Assembly: GCA_009103225.1 (NCBI GenBank)
Contig: RHPI01003753.1
Span: 148,610-212,609, forward strand
From: Chlorokybus atmophyticus
Taxonomy: Eukaryota > Streptophyta > Chlorokybophyceae > Chlorokybales > Chlorokybaceae
Direction: 5' to 3'
Length of the DNA stretch: 64,000 bases
The notes under the pieces are model-generated. The model was not told where the DNA came from. It was given only the letters and a program-made list of their open reading frames with translations, and ran no database searches. Positions 49,909 to 61,271 of the stretch are shown piece by piece. A program made the position numbers and the translations under genes. Numbering within the stretch: the stretch's first letter is position 1; each line of letters opens with the position of its first letter.

Positions 49909-51390
49909 GCGCCCGGAGAGGAGGAATCCACCGCCAACACCGCCGCCGTCGCCCGCAGCACGTACGGCGCTCAATCACTGCTGACGTGGCAGTGATTGAA
50001 CGCAGATCGTCAATCAACAATGACCAACGGGGTCGATGTCACGACGATCAGATTTCTGAATTCAAGCGCCAAGCCATTCCTGTGGCGTTCAAGCCCTCAG
50101 GAATGGCTTGGCGGTTGAATTCAAAAGTTCCTTGGTGGCTTGAACGCACAGTGTAATATATTCCTCTCGTTGTAGGGTAGAATATCAGCAGACACATTGG
50201 TGGTAATCAGGATGTCCATCATGATTACATTTATCATTGTAAACGATCCAACCATATTAATGGGTTGAGGAGTGAGATAATACACACGTCCACAGTGTTC
50301 AATTGCAAGTCTTTCGTAGATTATGTCACATATTAATACTATCTCGAAACACTTATGTATGGTCATATAGTGAGGTGCGTCATGCACCGTGCATGCATAT
50401 AAGAAAACAACACTTATAACAAGCTCTTGCTATTTGTCACAGTGTGTCATCATTGAGAAAGGCTTTTACTTAGACTACATAATCACAGTGACAAGAAGGC
50501 AACTTTCAACTGCAAGTTGAGTGATTGGGGTGGGAATGTACAATGCGTTATGTGTGCAGGTCATTCCATCGGACATGTCATAAGTAATGGTCGTCAACTT
50601 GCATGCGCCATGATACAATTGCAATGCAACATCGTCCTATATGCGACATACATGCTTGTAATATAAATAGTCCAGACACGATAGCTTAGACATTGAGGGA
50701 CACTTGCAAGAAGATATGATGCACATTAACAATTGTAATCTCGTGTTGGCTGCCAATTGTTGAATAATTCAAGATGCTGCAATGGCAGTGGCGTCAACAT
50801 TTGGTGGACACACACTGGCGCGCTTCGCTTGATGCCTTGCATAAGCATAACTGATGCAAGTATGGTAAACTTAATGCCAATGTGTATGCGATTGCTTGCA
50901 AGTGACCGTCATGTGCTATGTCTGCTTGTAGCTTAGGCCTCGTTATTTCTCCTACGCAACAAACCATTAGCAGCGCAATGCCAATGAATGCTCTTGATCT
51001 TGTAGTGTCACGTGTTACATGCTGTGGACTTTGGGCATGAATTGATGCAATCCTCTCCGCAGTAAACCTATTGGACGCAGTTGAGAACACGGACATAAGC
51101 AAGGATGGTGGCATTGCTAGATCCCCTTCAATATAGCACCGGAACGCCAGTGCTATCTGCAGCGCCGGCACCTGCGACATGTGTACCCAACTGTGCAGCA
51201 TGTACAGCAGCCCATTCATTGTGTGTTCAATCACTCGTAAAAGTGATGACATTCCCAATGATAGACTGCACTCTGCCAATTGTCTTTCCTCAACAAAATG
51301 TGACAAGCTTGCAGACAAGCAGTGCTAAGGGAGAATAGTCCAGTGAATTGCGTGCGGAAGTGTCATAGTATGCAACAAAGTAGTTGCATA
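49909..51390. other. Intergenic, AT-rich in the middle
   Basis: About 50140-50760 is AT-rich. An inverted repeat lies at 50058-50122. A 174-codon minus-strand frame (50794-51318) begins at TTG and lacks family resemblance, so it is not called. Confidence 0.5.
50058..50122. repeat. Inverted repeat, 25-bp arms
   Basis: Arms 50058-50082 and 50098-50122 differ at one position; loop of 15 bases. The loop phrase GCGTTCAAGCC recurs inverted just outside (GGCTTGAACGC, near 50133), giving a nested set of inverted repeats. Both arms end in GAATTC. Confidence 0.9.
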
Positions 51391-52700
51391 TCAGATGCGA
51401 CTGAACTTGGGCGACTGCTCGCGCAAGTAATAGAGCTTCGCACGGCGCACTTTCCGTCTTTCTAGTATGTTAATGGAAAGCACGTGCGGAGAGTATCTGC
51501 ACACAATTGTGCCGATTAGTGGCATACTTAGGAACAGTATACAATTATTGGACAACAACAGACTGGCAAGTTATGCCAAAACTTACAAAGGGAGCGTGCG
51601 CTCAATAGGGAAACCTCCAACAATGTTCCTGATGGTGAATGATGTAGCCAGGCCTTTGTTCATACGAGCAATGCAGATGCCTTTCACAGTGTACTCTCGT
51701 CGTCTATTTTCTGGCACAATCTGCATGCAGCAACTCATGAGTGGACAGCAACGGAAGTGGCAGACTGGCTGGCTCAAGCCTTCAACATAAGAACTTGATG
51801 AGAAACAAACAAGCAACGATATCACATCATGCGCCTCTACAAGTGCCTTCCAGTCAATTTCATGCCAAACGCACAGGGTGCTTGCAGGGGACAACCACTT
51901 ACTATTCTGACTTCTAAGACGTCGCCTGCCTTGAAGTCAGGGTACTGCCGCTGCGCTTGCGATCGCCCCACCCACTCATTATGCAGAGTCTGCACGACGC
52001 AGTGATGATATGACTACTGATCACAACGTACAGCATGCAACGAGCAGTGGAATGCACGCTTACGTTCATAAGATGCTTCACCCTCTTGGTCATCCTCTTG
52101 CCTTTGCCATTGGTTGCCAGTGCAGAAAAAGCCGGGGTCCAGTTTTCTGAAACAAGTATCTTATGCGTAAGAGATAAGTTATGGCAAACACGAATCCACA
52201 TGCCAATGTGTCAGCGACAACACGCTTCACATGCATCTTGCACACTTCTTTTCTCAGATCGCATGTCGCCTAAATGCCAGACATATAGTTTGAGAGTCAA
52301 ACTGTAAGTGATTGCGCAGACAATTTGTTGATTAGCATGCAAAACAGTGCGGCAAAAATGCACGCTTACGTACTCATTGTAATGCCAACTGCCTTTGCGC
52401 AATAACTCGGTGCAAAGCCAAGCCCATCACTCCCTGCGTTGCAAGCAAACCTGAGAGGGGGCTGCTAGACGCCTGTGGCGCGGCAGAAGTGGCCGGCGAC
52501 GAGGTGTCGGCGGCGGCGGGCGTGGGGGAGGACGAAGATGATGATGAGGTGGCTGCGCAGCGCCACGACCAGCCCGCCGCAGCTACGGCCTGCGGCAAGC
52601 AGCCTCTGAACGCAATGCTCTCAGCCAGAGCTTGCCCCTGAGGCCTCCCCGGCACCCCGGCCGCCGCGCAGCGCCATGCAGCGCTCGCCACGCGGAGCAT
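51391..52700 (-). CDS. MRPL19: Mitochondrial large-subunit ribosomal protein bL19m
   Basis: bL19 sits at the subunit interface of bacterial-type ribosomes. Exons on the minus strand: 52700-52451, 52146-52064, 51989-51903, 51720-51587, 51496-51391; 219 aa. bL19 hallmarks: YPDFKAGDVLEVRI, VPENRRREYTVKGICIARMN, GLATSFTIRNIVGGFPIERT, LPLYSPHVLSINILERRKVR and the C-terminal RAKLYYLREQSPKFSRI. The N-terminal extension (MLRVASAAWRCAAAGVPGRP) is a typical mitochondrial presequence, so a mitochondrial location is favoured over plastid. An upstream in-frame ATG (52757) is possible. The exon 1 donor (CAG|GTTTGC) is weak but is the only one giving the right phase. Confidence 0.88.
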
Positions 52701-53505
52701 TGTTGACAACGACAAGGATAAGGGCGCCAGGAGCCTTGCCGCCCCGCCGTCTACCACTCAGGAGGCGGCGACGGCGACGATGTCATCCGTAGCATTGTTG
52801 ATGGCAGCGAGGTTAAAGGGCACGCCGCTGGAGACATGTACATACGGTAACAAGTTCATATAATGTTGATGTATGTGATCAGCATGCTGAAGTACATGAT
52901 GGCCATGGCTGTTTGATGGAGCATCTACTTGTTCCTGAATGCCACCATCTTGATACTATTTGTATGAAAATTGTGCATATATGCGAATGTTTGTAAGAAT
53001 TAAGCAAGTGCACAATATGATTAAATTATATATATAGAGAGAGATATTACCATCTTTCAACATGTGTGGGCGTGAGGCTATTAGCATTGTGTTACGAACA
53101 CCGGCGTATAACGTGGTCGGCACTCAAGAAGCCTTTACATGTAGATATTTTATTATATTAACTTAAAAGGCATCATGCAGCACAATCATGAAGGTCTTAC
53201 ATTCGGAGTTGGCAAACCGTCTGATGAGTTGGTTATACACACATAACAAGTATTGATATTTTTATTATGCTTATATTAAGCCCCGCATACTTGATTGCTT
53301 TCATAATCGCCTTTGTGAATGCATGCTGTGACAATTGTGCACACATATATAATACATCAGATTTACTTATTCATGCATGCTATTACTTACATGGCCATAG
53401 TCATCAAATTATAATGGATACCGTTGCATTTTAAGCAACATAATGATGCCATTTCGGATTCTTTTGCTACCTAGAGTTCAGGACGGCATTCTTCAGGCTC
53501 CGAGT
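52701..53505. other. AT-rich intergenic stretch
   Basis: About 52850-53450 is AT-rich, with TATATATAGAGAGAGATAT near 53027. No gene recognised. Confidence 0.55.
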
Positions 53506-56204
53506 ACCGTATTCACCCGTATAGAAGCCCCCCCCCCTAATTCAAACACCCCCAGCAAAAAAGGGTGGGGGGCTTGTGTAAATACTTACAAGCCCCCCCG
53601 ACTGTTTACAAGCCCCCCTTTACACATTAGTGTCTTTGTTCGACATGTGAATGGTACACAAACATCATTTCATGACATACATATCATTAACCGGGTCATA
53701 TCAACATGAATGCAATGCAGAATAAGCATCACATCATGTGCATGTCCTACACCTCCTCACCATCTGAATCAGTTAGGCTCTCACTATCACTACTACTGAT
53801 CTCATGCACTAGAGCACTACACCCAGCATGTGATGCTGACTTGGAGGCCGGCCTCTGCTTCTCGATATGCTCTGCGCGCTCGTTCTCCCCATCCTCAAGG
53901 GCTTGCTGCTCTTCAAGGGGCAACTCATCACGAGTCAGAAGCTCATCACCATTCTGCTCACCACCCGCAGCGATATGCTCTTCGACAATGTCGTCCTCGC
54001 TGCCGTCCATGGCATGGCTCAGTCCACACTTGACAAATGCTTGCTTGATGAGGTCAACTGGTATCTTCTCCCAACTTCTGCGCACCCAGTCGCACAGCTG
54101 TCTTTCAGTTGGATGGCGTTGATGTCCAGCCGGAGTGAAGGTGTGCTGGCTAGGGTCAGCCATCCACATGGTGAACTGCACAATGCCCATGTCAACACTG
54201 CAACTGTACAATGCATACACTGTCAACACAACATGTTAAGCAACCCACCTCAGCACGCATCAGAGCCTTGAAGGGCTTGTTGATTGACACGTCCAGCGGC
54301 TGAACGATTGAAGTTAGTCCACCAGGAATGACCGCCATGTCAATGCGCGCGTGAAGAGCATCCGCCTTCACGCTGTCACACAAATGGGCACCAAAGCTAT
54401 CCCACACCAGCAGCGCGCGCTGACCGAACACCTAAAAATACACACGCATGCATGCGTGTGAACATTGATATGAAACATGTATCACCGAGCAGACATGTAA
54501 GCAACCAGTACCGACCTGTTTAGAGCGTGTTCTCAACACCTCTTAAACATACAGCCGCGACAAGTCTTCGTTCATCCACCCCTTTGGATTGGCCCACACA
54601 ATGACTCCTACCGGCTTGAGATCCCGTGGCACGGCTGCACGCTTGAAGATAATGACTAGAGGCAACTTCGAACTATCGGCCGCACACCCAAGCACAACTG
54701 TCATGTTCTTCTTTTCATGACCAGTCCCCTTCACATGCACATCTCTACTACCGCATTGGTTGATCGTGGTGCCCGCCATGAGGTTGTATGGCATGGGCGT
54801 TTCGTCCACGTTCAAGATGGTTGGCAATGCGTACTTCTTCGAAGCGCGCATGATTGTGACATAGCACCGACAAGCATCTACCTTTTCAACGCAGTCTTTG
54901 GGCAGGCACTGGGCAACTTTGGTGCGTCTTCTCGTCACCAAGTCATGCCGTTTCATGAAGCGGCGGAGCCACCCCAACGATGTCGTCATGTTGACGTGCT
55001 CCGCTGTAGCATGCTCCTCATTCTAGCGTTTGTGCAGCTTGCACGCATGCTCCTGTCAAGCATAGCATGCACTAGGGCATTGCATTTAATGCACAACAAA
55101 CAACAAGCAGTCACGCAACCAACTTGTGTGCGGACCCGAACCAAAGGCGCGGTGACAGCTAATCCTTTTGTGCGTTGATTCATTACAAAGTTCATGCACT
55201 CCTCGTCAGTCTCAGAAGCTAAAACTGCCATGTTTCCACCTTTCAACAGAAACCGCACTTGAAAAGTGCCTGCAATGTCAACTTTATTCTCTACCCATCT
55301 ATGCAAGCTTTGTGTGGAGACGCCTGTCTTGCGTGATACTTCTTTCTTTGTCCACCCTTGTTCCAGTAGTCGCAACACTTTTTGCTACACGCAAACACAA
55401 AGGGTGGGTTTGTGCAGTCAGAGGTGAGGAGAGAGTGAAAGGTGAGAGAGTGGGAGATGTATGTGCAGATGAGCAGGTATTGATGAGATAAAGGGTGGAG
55501 AGTGAAAGGTGAGAGAGGAGGAGATGAACGTGCAAATGAGCAGGTGTTGCTGAGAGGGTGGAGAGTAAGAAAGGGAGAAGGCAAACTAGAGTGCAAGTGT
55601 CGACGTTAATGCAGTACACGTGCATAGAAGCAGAACAGAGGAGCAAGAGAGCAGATGATCACAAGTACAGGTGAGTAGTAATGCAGCACAAGTGCATTGC
55701 AGTGCAGACACGTACTTTTTGCCAATTCGTAAACTGGTTGCGCAAGTCTCGCTTCCCTTTCTGCGCTCCACGCTCTGGATGGAGCTCTTTGCGACCAACG
55801 CCAGCAGGGCGCTCACCGCCAGCATGGCAAGCTGCCACATCCGCCTCACATGCGGCTGCAGCGGCAGCAGATGCAGCGGCGGCAGCAGCAGCGGCGGCAG
55901 TTGCTGCGGCCGCGGCTGCTTGCGCCTCCTCAGCTAGCTTAGCCGCTGCTCTCCTCGCCTCCTGCCTCAAGCCGGCCATGCCAACCACGCCGCCGCCGCC
56001 GTGATTTTGGCCTGGGCCGCCCAGGCTGGGCGCAGTTAGCGCCGCCACACGTAACTGAGTGACGAGCGCGCGAGTTATGTCACTCGCAAGCACATCTGCT
56101 GGTCAATTACAAGCCCCCCCATACCATGAAAAGCCCCCCTATTACGAGCCTCCCTGGCAAGAAAGGGTGGGGGGCTTCCATAAAAGGGGGGGCTTCTCAC
56201 ATGG
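53506..56204 (-). mobile_element. Pogo/Tigger-like DNA transposon, C/G-run termini
   Basis: Both ends carry blocks of AAGCCCCCC repeats and GGGTGGGGGGCTT in inverted order (53522-53620 and 56108-56192), so each end can fold on itself as well as pair with the other. The left end begins ACCGTATTCACCCG, a form seen at tips of plant pogo-like elements. The right outer tip does not match it beyond GGGGGGGCTTCT, so the exact right border and target duplication are unclear. The element encloses an open five-exon transposase gene on the minus strand. Confidence 0.8.
53747..55979 (-). CDS. Pogo/Tigger-type DDE transposase, apparently intact
   Basis: Exons on the minus strand: 55979-55716, 55384-55124, 54998-54549, 54431-54249, 54175-53747; 528 aa with no stop or frameshift. 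The N-terminus has a long Ala-rich stretch. A psq-like helix-turn-helix follows (VLRLLEQGWTKKEVSRKTGV, STQSLHRWVENK). The DDE domain has its three acidic residues in ILNVDETPMPYN, LLVWDSFGAHLCD and SIVQPLDVSINKPFK (DDD type). The end region RQLCDWVRRSWEKIPVDLIK and KCGLSHAMDGSEDD is characteristic of Tigger/pogo-like proteins in plants and algae. The tail is acidic and Ser-rich. A complete frame plus clean splice sites suggests recent activity. The start codon and the exon 3 acceptor are the weakest points. Confidence 0.8.
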
Positions 56205-56802
56205 CGTCTGCAGTGCGTGCCGTTCACGGCACAAGCAGTCAACTTCTTCAGCGCAGACGGCACAACCAGGCTGTGCCGTCGGGACTTCCTGGTTGAAAAA
56301 GCCGTCCGCGGTCGGTACGCAGACTACAGTCTTGTGCCGACATCGGCGCCTTTGCTGCCTTGTGCCATTGACGACACAAAACAGTTCAAGCTGAAGTCAG
56401 CACATCAGAGCTGCCGCCGTGATTGGTACAAGGTTCCAAATCCCGATCACGGCACGAGACCAGCGATCCATTGACGGTTCGCGACTCATTGTGCCGCTAC
56501 CGGTGCAAAAAAGTTTTGCCGAGAGCGGCTTAGTGGACTTGTACCGTAGCAAAGCAGCAGCCTTCTCTCCTCCTGCGCTGTGACCGGCAGCGGATTACAG
56601 CAGTGGCTTGGTCGGTACGAGTGTGTTGTGCCGAGAACGGCACAACACACTCGTACCGACCAGCAGCCTTGGAGCTGAGCTGAGTTGGGCCGGAGCTCAA
56701 GCTGAGCTGCAAGCTTGGAGGAAGAGAAGGAGGCGGCGGCGTGAGCTGCTGCTGCTGAGTTACTTGGAGAAGCCTGTGGCGTGAGCTGGTGCTGCTGCTG
56801 CT
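56205..56802. other. Repeat-rich sequence between two mobile elements
   Basis: Contains many short GGCACAA / TTGTGCC words, mutually inverted, and the perfect 25-bp hairpin listed below. It then grades into GCTGCTGCT runs up to the LTR. It may be a small non-autonomous element. Confidence 0.45.
56609..56662. repeat. Perfect 25-bp inverted repeat, 4-base loop
   Basis: Arms 56609-56633 and 56638-56662 are exact reverse complements around AGAA. The arm ends in TTGTGCCG, the same word that recurs through 56210-56520. Confidence 0.95.
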
Positions 56803-57227
56803 TGTTGAAGGACTAGCATGCACATGTAGTTAAGGCAAGCATAGACACACAGAGACAGAGCTACCGCCACCAGAGCATACACAAGTCACATCACATTCAT
56901 CTATTACAAGTTGTCCGCTGGTTCTTATACCAGCCAGTTACACACACGTCTACGTTTGCAATCACTGCGTAAGCTATACTCAGCCTTTTGACGCGCTCTA
57001 AGCTGCGTTGTCTTTCTTACAACCAGAGCTTTCCAACAAGCTTATACACGCCCAATATGAGTAAGTATACGCGGAGATACGAAGCAGTTAGTAAGGCTTC
57101 TGTCTGGAGTCCGGAGTCTGGTCCGACGACGCCATCTTGCTAAGTCCGGACCTAGTGCTCGTCCTTACGACCTTCTACTCCTGTGTGGAGGGTTGATACT
57201 GATCGTATGTAGGAATGACTCTCAACA
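56803..57227 (-). repeat. Copia LTR, left copy (3' LTR)
   Basis: A 425-bp LTR bounded by TG...CA with 6-bp terminal inverted repeats (TGTTGA/TCAACA). It matches the middle LTR at 61285-61708 with roughly a dozen differences by eye. Because the element is on the minus strand, this is its 3' LTR. Confidence 0.93.
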
Positions 57228-57269
57228 CTCCCACGCGAGCAGCTTGACCTCCAACGCTTGCTCCTGTAG

Positions 57270-60200
57270 TCAAACACAAATGCCAAGTCCTGCGCAACAA
57301 GTCTTGAACTTGAGCGGTGACAATGGCTTTGTCATGAAGTCCGCCAGCATGCCCTCAGTGTTGCAGTACTGGAACTCCACCTCCGTCCTTGTGACTCTGT
57401 CACGCATAAAGTGATGCATGACATCAATGTGCTTCGTCCTTGCCGAGGCGATAGGGTGCTTCAACAACTTGATGGCTCCTTGGTTGTCACAGTTGATGAC
57501 GATGCACGCCATGGGGTGCTCCAAGTCTGCCATGAGCTTGCGAAGCCAGAGTGCCTCCTTCACTGCTGCTGCCGCTGCCATGTACTCAGCCTCTGATGTA
57601 GATGCTGCTGTTGTTGGCTGCAGCCTGCTGTTCCAGCTCACCACGCCTCCGTTCAGCTTGAAGACGTAGCCTGTAGTGGACCTCCTGCTGTTGAGGTCAC
57701 CAGCAAAGTCCGAGTCGCAGTAGCCCTCCAACTCAGTGCTCCCGCTCCCAAACTTGATGCCAACTGTTGCGCTCCCAGCAACATAGCGTAGTACTCCCTT
57801 TGCTGCTCTCCAGTGCTCCATGCTCGGTGCAGACATGTAGCGAGCAAGTACTCCCACAGCATGTGCAACATCGGGACGTGTGCACACTGCCAGATAGAGC
57901 ATGCTGCCTACCAGCTCACCATATGGATACTGAGCCTTGTCGAGTACCTCCTCATCCTTTGCCTTGATGAGGGCAGTGCCAAGTGCCAACGGTGTGGTCT
58001 TGGTCTTCGCTTCAGTGAGCCCAAACTTGGTGACGAGTCTTCTCACCATCTGCTCCTGACTGATCTTGATTGTGCGAGCCGCCCTGTCGCGCTCAATCAC
58101 CATGCCAAGGAACCACTTGGCCTCTCCAAGATCACGAACTGAGAATGCTTGCTGTAGAGCAAGTTTCGTCTCCTGCAGGTGGTGCACCTGCCTGGCGGTG
58201 ATGATGATATCATCAACATACACGAGCAGCCAGACCTTGTTGTCTGCATGGATGAAGAGCCCAGGGTCTGCAGAGGATGCGGTGAAGCCAAGTGCCTCCA
58301 GCTCCTTGGTGAGCTTGATGTGCCACATACGCGGTGCCTGTCGCAGCCCGTACAGTGCCTTGATCAGCTTGCACGCTGTGCCTCTCTCCCCTTCTTCATA
58401 TCCAGGTGGTTGCTCGATGAAGATCTCCTCCTCCAGCTCTCCGTAGAGGAAGGCAGTCTTCACATCCAGGTGATGCAGCTCTAGGTCTTCAGCAGCAACC
58501 ATAGCTAGCAGTGCACGGAAGGTGGTATGCTTACTTGCAGGTGCAAACACTTCGTTGAAGTCCACACCTTCCTGCTGCAAGAAGCCCTTTGCCACCAGTC
58601 TTGCCTTGTAGCGCTCAATGTTGCCCTGACCATCACGCTTCACCTTGAAGACCCATTTCACTGGAATGGTCTTCACTCCTTGCGGTAACTGCTCCAGTGA
58701 CCAAGTGTTGTTGGCATGGAGTGACGCAATCTCCTCGTCCATAGCACGCTGCCATTGCTCCGCATCTGGTGCTAACAATGCCTCCTCGTAGGTGCTTGGC
58801 TCCTCATTCTGCACACTGGCGACGTGTGCCTTGTGTAGGAAGTCAGGTGCCTTTCTCTCCCTCACTGGGTATCTCCGAGCTGCGTGCTCCTGCTGCAGGT
58901 GCGACTGCTTGTCTGCTACAGTGGAGTCCTGCTCACCCTTATCGTCGATGATGGCCTTGCCTGTAGCCTCCACTGTTTCAGGATGCTCCGGCTGTGCTTC
59001 ATCTTCAGGAAAGAAGCCTGCTTCTGGTTGTGATAATCCCTCGTGGAAAACCACCTCTCTGCTCACGATGATCTTCTGAGTGTCCTCGAGCAAGATCCTG
59101 TAAGCCTTGGAACCCGGTTCATAGCCAACGAAGATGCCCTTCTTGCTGACCGGCTCCAGCTTGTGCCTGAGCTGTTTAGGCACTAGTGCATATGCCGTGC
59201 ATCCAAACACACGCATACCACTCACATCTGGTGTGGCTCCATAGAAGTGCTCCCACGGAGTCTTCTGCTCTGAGCTCACCGGAGACCTGTTGCGGATGTA
59301 GTTGGCAGTGAGTACCGCCTCCTTCCACAAACTGTCTTCCATCTTTGTGTCGTTGAGCATGGCTCGAACACGCTCCAAGAGTGTCCTGTTGAGGCGTTCA
59401 GCTGCTCCATTCTGCTGCGGGGTGTAGGGTGCCGTTGTCTCGTGGCGTATGCCCTTGCTGGCGAAGAACTCCTTCAACTCCTTGTTGATGTACTCCCCTC
59501 CTCGATCACTCCTCATTGCCTTCATCTTGTTGCCAGACTGCGTCTCCAACAAGGCCACAACTGTGCGCACAGCTCCAGCAACTTCTGACTTGAGCGTCAA
59601 TGGAAAGATGATGGACAGCTTGCTGTAGTCGTCGAGGAATGTAGCAAAGTACCTGGCCCCTCCCTTCGCCACAATGCGCATAGGGCCACAGACATCCATG
59701 TGCACAAGCTCGCAAGGATGCTGACTGCTAGAAGAGGATGATGGGAATGGCATAGCATGCTGCTTTGCAACCAGGCATGGTTCACAAAGTGCACCTGATG
59801 CTGTCTTGAGTTCTTCTGTGCTGAGATGGATGCCCTTGACCATCTTCTCAGCGACAAGGCGAGTGAGGTTGACGTAGCTGAGATGCCCGAACCTTCGATG
59901 CCACAATGTTGGCGACTCCTTGTCCTTCACCACCATGGCTTGAATGTCTCTGTCTTGAGGCTGCTCCACGTGGTAGAGCCCTCCCGGATCAGCGATTCCA
60001 ACCATGTGCACGACCCCATCAAGGATGACTGAGCAGCCACCCTTCCGAAATAGGATCTCCGCGCCTAAGCGCTCCGCAACCCTCACAGAGAATAGACTCG
60101 CAATAGCCTTAGGAACATGCAGGACGTTGCGTAACAACACCTCGCGTAGTGTGTTACCAACCTTGCACTGGAGTCGCACGTTGCCAACTCCCTCAGCCAC

Positions 60201-61157
60201 CAGTACTTCGCCACCGAAGCCCGCCACCTTGATTGTGGACGTCAGCTTCCTGTAGCCCTCCATCACCTCCTTGTTTGGTGTGAGATGACGATCGCAGCCA
60301 GAGTCCACCACCCAGAAAGCTGTGCCCGCCCTCGAACTGGATGCAGTGAAGGCGACATGTTTCTCCTTGTGTTGGTGCTCGTTGCCGCTGTTGCTGGTGC
60401 TTGCTCTAGGTTGCCCCTGTTGTTTCCTCCTACAGTCCTTCACAATGTGCCCCTTCCAACCACACCAGTGGCATGTGAGGTCTTTGTGACGAGGATTGCC
60501 TGGCTTGTTGCCCTTGTACTTCTCTTCATGGTTGCTCTTCTTTGCGTGCTTGCCGGTGTAGAAGGCGACGGCATCAGCTTGCTCGTCCTTCTTCACAACC
60601 CTCTGCTCCACGGTGAGCAGCTTCGGTAGCACATCGTCCAACGTCAACTCCGATGATGACGTCTCCAGCAGGGTTGCGACGACCTCGTACTCTGCTGGTA
60701 GCCCTGCAACAATGGCCAGCACTACCTCCGTCTCCCCCATGTTGTGGCCGACGTTGATGAGGTCCGCCCACAGCTCTCTCGCGCGCGCAACATACTTTGT
60801 GATGGGTTCTGCTGCCTCCTTCCTGAGTGCGCTGAGCTGCTTGCGTAGATGCAACTTTCTGGCATTGTTCTTGGCTCTGAAAACGGCTGATAGCTTTTCC
60901 CAAGCTTGTCTACCATCTTCACATGCAGTGAGCATGGGAAAGTGATGCGGTTTGCTGTTCAACACAAGCAAAGAGTGTGCTTCTGCTGAATGCTCTGACC
61001 ACACAGTGTTCGCTCCTGGTGTTGGTGGTGGTGCCTTCGGATCAACGTACTTCCACACCTTCTTGTGGATGAGCAAGGCCTTCATCTCCACGCACCATGT
61101 GTTGTAGTTGTCGGTGTCCAGCTTTGCAATCTGCCCCTTGTCGTAGGTCGCCTCCAT
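57270..61157 (-). CDS. Copia gag-pol polyprotein, intact
   Basis: A single 1295-aa frame from ATG 61157 (frame open to 61241 without ATG). In order: gag with zinc knuckle CHWCGWKGHIVKDC (CX2CX4HX4C); aspartic protease VVDSGCDRHLT; integrase zinc finger (HRRFGHLS ... CEPCLVAKQ) and DDE core with MDVCGP, RSDRGGEY and PYTPQQNGAAERLNRTL; integrase-RT order, which defines Copia; reverse transcriptase with VDFNEVFAP, DVKTAFLYGELEEEI and YVDDIII; RNase H with CDSDFAG and TSEAEYMAAA. No frameshift separates gag and pol, as is usual in plant and algal Copia elements. Intact catalytic residues and near-identical LTRs indicate a young insertion. Confidence 0.97.
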   Translation of the reverse strand: MEATYDKGQIAKLDTDNYNTWCVEMKALLIHKKVWKYVDPKAPPPTPGANTVWSEHSAEAHSLLVLNSKPHHFPMLTACEDGRQAWEKLSAVFRAKNNARKLHLRKQLSALRKEAAEPITKYVARARELWADLINVGHNMGETEVVLAIVAGLPAEYEVVATLLETSSSELTLDDVLPKLLTVEQRVVKKDEQADAVAFYTGKHAKKSNHEEKYKGNKPGNPRHKDLTCHWCGWKGHIVKDCRRKQQGQPRASTSNSGNEHQHKEKHVAFTASSSRAGTAFWVVDSGCDRHLTPNKEVMEGYRKLTSTIKVAGFGGEVLVAEGVGNVRLQCKVGNTLREVLLRNVLHVPKAIASLFSVRVAERLGAEILFRKGGCSVILDGVVHMVGIADPGGLYHVEQPQDRDIQAMVVKDKESPTLWHRRFGHLSYVNLTRLVAEKMVKGIHLSTEELKTASGALCEPCLVAKQHAMPFPSSSSSSQHPCELVHMDVCGPMRIVAKGGARYFATFLDDYSKLSIIFPLTLKSEVAGAVRTVVALLETQSGNKMKAMRSDRGGEYINKELKEFFASKGIRHETTAPYTPQQNGAAERLNRTLLERVRAMLNDTKMEDSLWKEAVLTANYIRNRSPVSSEQKTPWEHFYGATPDVSGMRVFGCTAYALVPKQLRHKLEPVSKKGIFVGYEPGSKAYRILLEDTQKIIVSREVVFHEGLSQPEAGFFPEDEAQPEHPETVEATGKAIIDDKGEQDSTVADKQSHLQQEHAARRYPVRERKAPDFLHKAHVASVQNEEPSTYEEALLAPDAEQWQRAMDEEIASLHANNTWSLEQLPQGVKTIPVKWVFKVKRDGQGNIERYKARLVAKGFLQQEGVDFNEVFAPASKHTTFRALLAMVAAEDLELHHLDVKTAFLYGELEEEIFIEQPPGYEEGERGTACKLIKALYGLRQAPRMWHIKLTKELEALGFTASSADPGLFIHADNKVWLLVYVDDIIITARQVHHLQETKLALQQAFSVRDLGEAKWFLGMVIERDRAARTIKISQEQMVRRLVTKFGLTEAKTKTTPLALGTALIKAKDEEVLDKAQYPYGELVGSMLYLAVCTRPDVAHAVGVLARYMSAPSMEHWRAAKGVLRYVAGSATVGIKFGSGSTELEGYCDSDFAGDLNSRRSTTGYVFKLNGGVVSWNSRLQPTTAASTSEAEYMAAAAAVKEALWLRKLMADLEHPMACIVINCDNQGAIKLLKHPIASARTKHIDVMHHFMRDRVTRTEVEFQYCNTEGMLADFMTKPLSPLKFKTCCAGLGICV

Positions 61158-61271
61158 TTCTGTCGAGCCTGCCTTTCTTGCAGTTGACACCCAAGGCTCT
61201 GCTACCAACAAGCTACCGTAGTGTAGAACTACTATGCACACAAGCTAGTCTCACACTCCTCAAGCGTAGTG

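Noticed and set aside
50794-51318. 174-codon minus-strand frame
   Set aside because: Begins at TTG, has no recognisable domain, and composition and codon pattern look random; no splice partners found.
57411-60945. Many plus-strand frames of 60-126 codons
   Set aside because: Shadows of the minus-strand Copia polyprotein; the same set repeats exactly in the second copy.
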